From: Poriferisodalis sp026713105
Lineage (GTDB): Bacteria; Actinomycetota; Acidimicrobiia; Acidimicrobiales; Poriferisodalaceae
Assembly: GCA_965115995.1 (NCBI GenBank)
Contig: OZ220472.1
Span: 2,232,001 to 2,296,000 of the forward strand
Length of the DNA stretch: 64,000 bases
Direction of reading: 5' to 3'
Shown: positions 58,541-64,000 of the stretch, piece after piece
Position numbering within the stretch: position 1 is the first letter of the stretch
How the letters are laid out: each line of letters starts with the position of its first letter
The notes under the pieces: generated by a model
Databases searched by the model: none
Told to the model about the DNA's origin: nothing
The model's input: only the letters and a program-made list of their open reading frames with translations
Translations under genes and position numbers: made by a program

Positions 58541-60187
58541 TCAGAACGCAGTGTCGATCTCGGTGTCGTCCCAGTAGCCGGCCAGCGGGGCAGCAGCGCC
58601 GCCGCCATAGCTGTCGAGGCGGCCCGTGGCTGCATCGTCGAACAACTCGATGACGTCGAACACCGTCGACGGTCCCAGCGTGCGCAGCGCTCGATCGCCC
58701 TCGCCACCGCGCCGGGGCAGGTGCGGCGTCAGCAGCAGCAGGCGGGCATCAGGGTCGGCAGCCCTCAGCACCGACGCTCGCCCCAGTGCCTTCCACAGTG
58801 TCTCGGCGCGCAGCAGTCCGGGGCGCACTGTCGTGAATGCGCCCGTTACGTCGATCCACCACTCGCCGCTCGCTCGGTCGGCCACCAAGAAGCTGAACTT
58901 CACTCCCGAACCGCGCACTGTCGCGGGGCTGCGCACCACCTCGAAACCGCAGCGCTCGAGCAGGTCACCGGCGATGTCGTGGGCCTTGCGACCGGATTCG
59001 GTGGCTTGACGACCAAACGCATCGGCGGTCATCGCATCGGCAATGGGAGCGGGTACCTGTGCACTGTCGCCGAAGAGGGCCATTGATGCGGCCAATGCAG
59101 GTCCCGGCATGTCCGGTACCGCTGATATGTCCCGTGCTGTGGTCCGAACCGCACCCGGCTCGAACAACGGCGGCTGTTCGGTGACGCTCGGCACCTCAGG
59201 CGGTGCCGACGCAGCGGCCGCGAGACGTGAGCGGGCAAGTGCCACGTAGTCGGGGTCGAGGTCGTAGCCGACGCCTCGCCGGCCGCACAGCACGCTGGCC
59301 ACCAGCGTGGTTCCCGAGCCCATGAAGGGGTCGAGCACCAGGTCGTCCTCGTAGGTATAGAGGTCGATCAGGCGACGGGGCAGCTCGAGTGGAAACGGGG
59401 CGGGGTGCCGCACCCGCTGTGCGCTCTCGGGACCCATGTCCCACACGTCGAGCGTGGCCTCCATGAACTCATCGGTGGACAGGCTGCTGCGGAACGGCAG
59501 TCCATCGGCCTCGCGCTGCGCAGCCGGACGAGCCCGGTCGAATCTGCCCTTGCTGGCGACCACGATCCGCTCGGTGGTGTCGCGCAGGGTCGGGTTGGAC
59601 GGGCTGCGGAACGACCCCCAAGCACACGAACCGCTCGAGCCCTTGCTCTTGTGCCACACGATCTCGCCCCGCAGCAACAAGCCGAGTTCCTCGAAGATCT
59701 TGGCCACGTCGCCCGACAGGCTGCGGTACGGCTTGCGTCCCAGGTTCGCCACGTTGACGGCGATGCGGCCGCCGGGCTCCAGCACCCGGACGCACTCGGC
59801 GAACACGTCACGCAGCATGTCGAGGTAGTCGAAGTAGCTGGTCGGGATGCGGCTGTCGGTGCCTGCTGCAATGGCGTCCTCGTAGGACTTGCCGACGAAG
59901 TACGGCGGTGAGGTGACCACCAACGCCACGCAAGCATCGGGCAACGCAGACATCTGGCGGGCATCGCCGCAGAAGCAGCCGTCGCCGAGGCGTTCGATCA
60001 GCTCCGGGTCGAGCTCGGGACCGCGGGCCACCGTGTCGTCATCGGACAGGACCGGCGGAGTGAAGCGCTCATAGAACGCCGACGCGTCGTGGCCTTCCCG
60101 CCGGGAGGCACCGAATCGCGACGTGGCCGTCCGCCGAGCGGATGGCGTGACGGTACGCGTTCCGCCCAATGGCTCCCGGGGAGTCAT
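58541..60187 (-). CDS. DNA (N4-cytosine/N6-adenine) methyltransferase with extra C-terminal domain
   Basis: A 548-residue beta-class DNA methyltransferase: catalytic motif TSPPYFVGKSYED (92-104) precedes the SAM motif DPFMGSGTTLVAS (286-298). A C-terminal domain (about 389-520) is attached. It reads KAHDIAGDLLERCGFEVVRSPATVRGSG, KFSFLVADRASGEWWIDVTGAF, LLLLTPHLPRRGGEGDRAL, a helix-strand pattern like PD-(D/E)xK nucleases, but the E-x-K is D-V-T. It may be a specificity or degenerate nuclease module. No separate restriction enzyme gene is adjacent. The protein could be an orphan methylase or a fused restriction-modification protein. Confidence 0.85.
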   Translation of the reverse strand: MTPREPLGGTRTVTPSARRTATSRFGASRREGHDASAFYERFTPPVLSDDDTVARGPELDPELIERLGDGCFCGDARQMSALPDACVALVVTSPPYFVGKSYEDAIAAGTDSRIPTSYFDYLDMLRDVFAECVRVLEPGGRIAVNVANLGRKPYRSLSGDVAKIFEELGLLLRGEIVWHKSKGSSGSCAWGSFRSPSNPTLRDTTERIVVASKGRFDRARPAAQREADGLPFRSSLSTDEFMEATLDVWDMGPESAQRVRHPAPFPLELPRRLIDLYTYEDDLVLDPFMGSGTTLVASVLCGRRGVGYDLDPDYVALARSRLAAAASAPPEVPSVTEQPPLFEPGAVRTTARDISAVPDMPGPALAASMALFGDSAQVPAPIADAMTADAFGRQATESGRKAHDIAGDLLERCGFEVVRSPATVRGSGVKFSFLVADRASGEWWIDVTGAFTTVRPGLLRAETLWKALGRASVLRAADPDARLLLLTPHLPRRGGEGDRALRTLGPSTVFDVIELFDDAATGRLDSYGGGAAAPLAGYWDDTEIDTAF

Positions 60188-60264
60188 TTTTCACAGGGTA
60201 CCGAAGTCTGGGAGTACCGAACAGACGCGCGCCTGCCAAGAGCGAGCCGTCGAGGCAGCCTGGC

Positions 60265-61020
60265 TCAGGCGTCGTGGAGCACCATGCGGACTCGCTTATT
60301 GCCCTTGCCTTTTGACTCGGTCTTGGTGATCTCGAAACGGCCTACTGCACCGGTTGATGCCACATGAGTGCCGCCGTCGGCCTGCCGATCCAGCCCCACA
60401 ATGTCCACTACGCGGATGTTGGTGACCGATTCGGGAATCAGGTTCACCTTGGTGCGAATCAGCTCGGGATCAGCAAGTGCAGCCCCGCGTTCCAGGAAGC
60501 TGACCTCGATCGGCCGGTCGGCCGCAATCTCGCCATTCACCAATTCGGAGACGCGGGCTGCGAAGCCCTCCGGCAGCGGGCCGAACTCGAAGTCCATCCG
60601 GGCGGACAGCGGCTCCATGTTCCCGCCGGTCACCAGCACGCCCCATTCGTTCCAGATGACCCCGCACAGGATGTGCAACGCGGTGTGCGTACGCATGAGC
60701 TCCAAGCGGCGCTCCCAGTCGATCGTGCCGGTGACCGCTGTTCCCGCCGGCGGCGGAGTGCCGTCCACCCAGTGCCAGATGAGGCCGCCCTCCTTGCGGA
60801 CATTGAGCACCTGCCACTGGTTGCCCTGCGAGTCAACGAGCGTGCCCGTGTCATGGGGCTGGCCGCCACCGGTCGCGTAGAAGACCGTCTGGTCGAGCGC
60901 TACCGCATCGTCGCGCGCAGCGACCACCGTCGCCTCGACGCTCTGCAGGTACGCGTCGCGCAGGTAGATCTGCTCAGTGATCTGATCGGTTGCCTGTTCG
61001 GCCTTCGGTGCGGCAGTCAT
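60265..61020 (-). CDS. Alanyl-tRNA editing protein (AlaX type)
   Basis: A 251-residue trans-editing protein that hydrolyses mischarged seryl- or glycyl-tRNA-Ala. It has the zinc motif HTALHIL (His112, His116) after RTH and the downstream QADGGTHVASTGAVG. The beta-barrel N-terminus contains TVFYATGGGQPHDTG, typical of the AlaRS editing family. The Cys often seen before GGTH is Asp, as in several archaeal-type AlaX. The 77-bp gap to the methyltransferase holds nothing evident. Confidence 0.9.
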   Translation of the reverse strand: MTAAPKAEQATDQITEQIYLRDAYLQSVEATVVAARDDAVALDQTVFYATGGGQPHDTGTLVDSQGNQWQVLNVRKEGGLIWHWVDGTPPPAGTAVTGTIDWERRLELMRTHTALHILCGVIWNEWGVLVTGGNMEPLSARMDFEFGPLPEGFAARVSELVNGEIAADRPIEVSFLERGAALADPELIRTKVNLIPESVTNIRVVDIVGLDRQADGGTHVASTGAVGRFEITKTESKGKGNKRVRMVLHDA

Positions 61021-61112
61021 CGGCGCCGACGATACGGCTGTGACGCTGTGCGCCGACGTCGTTAGGTACCGCGGGCAGCTCGCCGCAGCGTGTCGACCGT
61101 TACGGTGACGCC

Positions 61113-61898
61113 GTGCGCATCGTGACCTGGAACCTGTGGTGGCGCTTCGGTGACAACTGGGAGGCTCGCCATCAGGCGATTGCCGTCACGCTCGCCGAGC
61201 TCGAACCCGACATCGTGTGCTGCCAGGAGATCTGGGCAGAGCGCGATGGCGCCAACCAGGCCGACCTGCTCGGCGAGGCGCTGAGCATGAACGTCGCTCA
61301 CCACCCGAGGTTTGGGCGTCGGGGACTGTCGTTCAGCAACGCGATCCTCGCCAGCGCGCCGATCAACGCCTCAAGCTCGCACTCACTAGCGGTGGGCGAC
61401 CAAGCCGCTCACCGGACCGCCGTGGTGGCCCAGGTGGCTCGCCCCGGCGGCGACCTGACCGTCATCTGCACCCACCTCGAGCACCGCTTCCACCTCAGCG
61501 AGATCCGCCAGGGGCAGGTGGCCACGCTGTGCGAGCTGGCGGCGCCCCATCACGACCCCGAAGGCTTCCCGGTGGTCATGGCCGGCGACTTCAACGCAGT
61601 GCAGACCTCCGAGGAAATCCGCCTGCTCACCGGCGAGCGCCCCCCGCCCGTTCCCGAGCTGGTCTGGAGCGATTCCTGGGCGCAGGCCGGCGACGGCCCG
61701 GGCCACACCTGGAACGGCCAGAACCCCTACTTGCACCAAGCCATGTGGCCGAACCGGCGAATCGACTACGTATTCGTCTCCACGCCCCGCCCGGTCCCGC
61801 TCGGCAACATCGCGTCCATCGAGCTCATCGGCACCGAACCGGTCGACGGCGTAGTGCCCTCGGACCACTACGGGCTGGTCGTCGACCTCATCGACTAA
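61113..61898 (+). CDS. Endonuclease/exonuclease/phosphatase (EEP) family hydrolase
   Basis: A 261-residue Mg-dependent hydrolase. Motifs in order: MRIVTWNLWW (Asn), DIVCCQEIW (metal Glu), ICTHLEH, MAGDFNAVQTS (Asp, Asn), IDYVFVS and PSDHYGLVVDL (catalytic Asp-His). This fold covers exonuclease III, DNase I-like and phosphodiesterase activities; the lack of DNA-binding extensions makes a small phosphodiesterase as likely as a nuclease. It is divergent from alaX (92 bp) and convergent with pafC. Confidence 0.88.
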   Translation: MRIVTWNLWWRFGDNWEARHQAIAVTLAELEPDIVCCQEIWAERDGANQADLLGEALSMNVAHHPRFGRRGLSFSNAILASAPINASSSHSLAVGDQAAHRTAVVAQVARPGGDLTVICTHLEHRFHLSEIRQGQVATLCELAAPHHDPEGFPVVMAGDFNAVQTSEEIRLLTGERPPPVPELVWSDSWAQAGDGPGHTWNGQNPYLHQAMWPNRRIDYVFVSTPRPVPLGNIASIELIGTEPVDGVVPSDHYGLVVDLID

Positions 61899-61906
61899 GC
61901 CCCGTC

Positions 61907-61928
61907 GACCGGGCCGAATCGGCCGGTC
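61907..61928. terminator. Hairpin between convergent genes
   Basis: GACCGGGCCGA and TCGGCCGGTC form a GC-rich stem with one bulge and a two- to three-base loop, between the stop codons of the EEP gene (61898) and pafC (61954). A T-rich tail is lacking on both sides, as is usual for actinobacterial terminators. Confidence 0.45.
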
Positions 61929-61953
61929 CGTATCGAGTGGGCATCGTGCGCCG

Positions 61954-62928
61954 CTAGGTCTCGTAGAGCTCCAGGATGGCGGCGGCAGCCGACCGGCCCG
62001 CCTGCGCCAGCTCGGGCGGCAACTCTGCTGCATTGACGATGCGCGTGTCAGTGCCGAGGCGCAGCAGCATCTGGCTGAGCACCCACGGGCTGCGGATCGC
62101 ATAGGTCACCGTGCAGCGATCCCCGTCGGGGGTCACCTCACGCGACGGGTAGGCCTCGACACGCCACAGGTCTCCGCGGGGAATCGACAGCACGACATCG
62201 GTGGTCTCGTCGGACTCCGCGGGAGCCACACCCGCCGCCGCCCCGGCCTCGGTGGTGTGGTGATGCGGCTCCCCGGTATCTGCGCATTCCTCGATGCGGT
62301 CCACCCGGAACAGGCGCAGGTCCTGGCGCAAGTGGCACCATCCCCGCAGGTACCAGTGGCCGTCGTGCAGCGAGACGTCCAGCGGGTCCACCTGGCGCTC
62401 GGACACCTCGTCGGTATTGGGCGTGAAGTAGTGAATGGCGACGGTGGTGCGGGTGCGCAGCGCTTCGCGCAGCGTCGGCAGGCTGCGCGGCAGCGGCAGG
62501 TCCACCGACACCCGGACCCGCTCGCCATAGACCTCTGCCAGCTTGTCGAGCGCGGTCGCCAGCGCACCTGAACGGTCGGCGCCGCGCAGCGCCAGCGCGG
62601 ACTGGCCCGCCACCAGGATCCCGAACGCCTGGGGCACCGACAGGTTCAGCGGGCGGTCCAGCATGGCGCCCGGCTCGACATGCACCCAGGCATCGCCGGC
62701 GTCGCTGTCGTCGCCGTTGTCGCCGAACACGACGATGCCGAGATTCTCATACGCGCCCGCTCCCACGACCTCGTAGCACATGGCCGCGAGCAGCAGGTCA
62801 TACACGGCACCGGGTCGCATCTCGAACCGCTCGGCGATGTCCGCAACCGTGGCGCCGCCCCGCTCGACGACCCAGGGAACGATCGCAAGCAACCGCTCGA
62901 TCTTCGACGACGTGCTCGGCCCCCTCAC
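61954..62928 (-). CDS. pafC: PafC-like WYL-domain transcriptional regulator
   Basis: A 324-residue WYL-family regulator. The N-terminal winged helix covers about 5-60 (KIERLLAIVPWVVERGGATVADIAERFEM). The WYL core contains HYFTPNTDEVSERQVDPLDVSLHDGHWYLRGWCHLRQDLRLFRVDRI. The C-terminal WCX part ends ILELYET. Its start overlaps pafB by 4 bases. In mycobacteria PafB and PafC form a heterodimer that turns on LexA-independent DNA-damage genes; this pair is the same arrangement. Its presence fits the damage-response genes elsewhere in the window. Confidence 0.88.
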   Translation of the reverse strand: MRGPSTSSKIERLLAIVPWVVERGGATVADIAERFEMRPGAVYDLLLAAMCYEVVGAGAYENLGIVVFGDNGDDSDAGDAWVHVEPGAMLDRPLNLSVPQAFGILVAGQSALALRGADRSGALATALDKLAEVYGERVRVSVDLPLPRSLPTLREALRTRTTVAIHYFTPNTDEVSERQVDPLDVSLHDGHWYLRGWCHLRQDLRLFRVDRIEECADTGEPHHHTTEAGAAAGVAPAESDETTDVVLSIPRGDLWRVEAYPSREVTPDGDRCTVTYAIRSPWVLSQMLLRLGTDTRIVNAAELPPELAQAGRSAAAAILELYET

Positions 62929-63923
62929 TGCTCAGCCGCCCCGGCTGCGGCGGCCATCGCAGCGAGCCACGTGGTGATGTCGATCACCAGCTCGGGCGGC
63001 AACTCCACCACGGCGTGACGACCCATGTCCAGCAGCCACGTGCGGAACGCAATGCGGTTGCGAACCCGCGCCTCCACGGTCACCGAGCCGTCGTCGTGCC
63101 GCTCCACCACCTGGCCTCGCTCAGCGATGGGCTGGGGGGCCATGGTGGCGTCGATGCGCACCCGGGCCACCACGTCGTCGCCGAAGTCGATCTCCATCGG
63201 CTCGGACGGCAGCAGTGCGGCCACGTCGACATCGGCACGCCCGAACGCGCCCCGCTCGCCCACCGCCACGTCACCCTCCATGCGATCCACCCGGAACGTC
63301 TTGGCCGTGCCGTCTTCGATGGCAGCGAAGTACCAGAATCCGGCCCGGCACAGCAGGCCCAACGGCTGCACGGCGCGCGCACGGCCGGCGTAGGTGAACT
63401 GGACCGCCGCTCGCTCGGCGGCTGCAGCGGCCAACGCGGGCAGCAATGAGCCTGCCGACTGCTGAGCCGCAGCGGCGGTCTCCAGCGCCAACTCGGCCTG
63501 CGGCTCGTCGATGTCGGCGGCCGGCTCTGCGGCGACTTCGCTCGTGAGTTTCGCGACGGCCTCGAGGTCCCACGTCTCGCCGATGTCCACCCTGGCCGCA
63601 GCGAAGCGCAGCGCCATCTGCTCGTCGGGCGTGAGCTGCAGGTCTGGCAGGAAGTAGTCGTGATGCCGGATCGTGTAGGACGTGGCGCCGTCGTGCTCGA
63701 TCGACTCGGTGATGCGCACACCCAGATTGCGAACCAGCGCCTTGTCCCGCTCGAACGAAGCGCGGGCGCTCTGCAGCAGGAGCCGGTCGCTGGTTCCCTC
63801 CGGCGCGTACAGCCCGGTGTCGCGCCAGATCTCCTCGCGGGTCTTGGGCACGTCGCGAGCCAGCAGGTACATCATCAGTTCCATCACGCGCTCGGTCGCG
63901 TCCGGCCGTGATCGCGTCGCCAC
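62925..63923 (-). CDS. pafB: PafB-like WYL-domain transcriptional regulator
   Basis: A 332-residue WYL regulator that begins the pafBC pair. The winged-helix domain (about 8-80: ERVMELMMYLLARDVPKTREEIWRDTGLY and a following basic segment) has the PafB-type extension, and the WYL core reads VQPLGLLCRAGFWYFAAIEDGTAKTFRVDRM. A Glu/Ala-rich hinge at about 128-160 separates them. ATG 63923. No proteasome (prc/pafA) gene is within the window; upstream sequence 63924-64000 shows no start. Confidence 0.88.
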   Translation of the reverse strand: MATRSRPDATERVMELMMYLLARDVPKTREEIWRDTGLYAPEGTSDRLLLQSARASFERDKALVRNLGVRITESIEHDGATSYTIRHHDYFLPDLQLTPDEQMALRFAAARVDIGETWDLEAVAKLTSEVAAEPAADIDEPQAELALETAAAAQQSAGSLLPALAAAAAERAAVQFTYAGRARAVQPLGLLCRAGFWYFAAIEDGTAKTFRVDRMEGDVAVGERGAFGRADVDVAALLPSEPMEIDFGDDVVARVRIDATMAPQPIAERGQVVERHDDGSVTVEARVRNRIAFRTWLLDMGRHAVVELPPELVIDITTWLAAMAAAAGAAEQ

Positions 63924-64000
63924 GCTCGGGAGTGTAGGACTGCGCCATTGCAGGGCCGGGCGAGTATTGGGGCCGGCCCGCAGGCGGCTGGGGCCGGCTG

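Overview
The window is 64 kb of GC-rich bacterial chromosome that is almost fully coding. I find about 59 protein genes, no rRNA or tRNA, no insertion sequence, no CRISPR array and no phage genes. Several independent markers point to an actinobacterium: a mycothiol S-conjugate amidase (Mca), the actinobacterial form of DapD, a CofC/FbiD coenzyme F420 enzyme with two F420-type LLM oxidoreductases, the pafB-pafC regulator pair, and an imuA'-imuB-dnaE2 mutagenesis set whose dnaE2 promoter carries GAAC-N4-GTTC LexA boxes. Many acyl-CoA, sulfotransferase and LLM genes would fit Acidimicrobiia, but the class is an inference.

Layout. 1-2138: end of an SDR gene, a nitronate monooxygenase and a mazEF pair. 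2196-5749: two overlapping, paralogous lipoprotein genes. 5863-8457: dapD, an amidohydrolase and a small protein with an uncertain 3' end. 8477-16654: an acyl-CoA cluster (CaiB transferase, acyl-CoA dehydrogenase, double hot-dog hydratase, double RidA protein, enoyl-CoA hydratase, LLM enzyme) facing a thiolase. 16606-19428: nuclease, YdjC-like protein, SCP2 protein and mca. 19500-22235: MgtE-like transporter with a PhoU/TrkA_C partner.

22388-31455 is a coherent minus-strand operon. A ROK repressor at the head, with a palindromic operator over its own promoter, is followed by an M20 amidohydrolase, a sugar-type ABC importer (binding lipoprotein, permease, ATPase), a YhfX-like PLP enzyme, a ROK sugar kinase, NagB and a thioredoxin lipoprotein. 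Mostly 4-base overlaps tie it together. It looks like uptake and breakdown of an N-acylated amino-sugar or aminoacyl-sugar compound and is the best candidate here for an undescribed pathway.

32598-33380: a RelE/HigB-like toxin and a small partner with an AT-rich promoter, bracketed by identical 19-bp direct repeats between two convergent genes. 33391-45792 holds the mutasome: dnaE2 with three LexA boxes at exact 15-bp spacing over a leaderless-type promoter, and imuA'-imuB about 6 kb away. All three genes carry in-frame 30- or 33-bp repeats, and the same 33-bp unit recurs in imuA' and imuB. Between them lie two tandem amidases, a membrane protein, an FAH-family enzyme and a secreted VanY-type peptidase. 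45883-64000: cupin, four 33-bp tandem repeats, Nfu-like protein, a second acyl-CoA dehydrogenase, LLM enzyme, DUF1214 protein, sulfotransferase, YbdK-type ligase, methyltransferase, rnhB, a large unknown protein, cofC, a PIG-L deacetylase, a DNA methyltransferase with an extra C-terminal domain, AlaX, an EEP-family hydrolase and pafBC.
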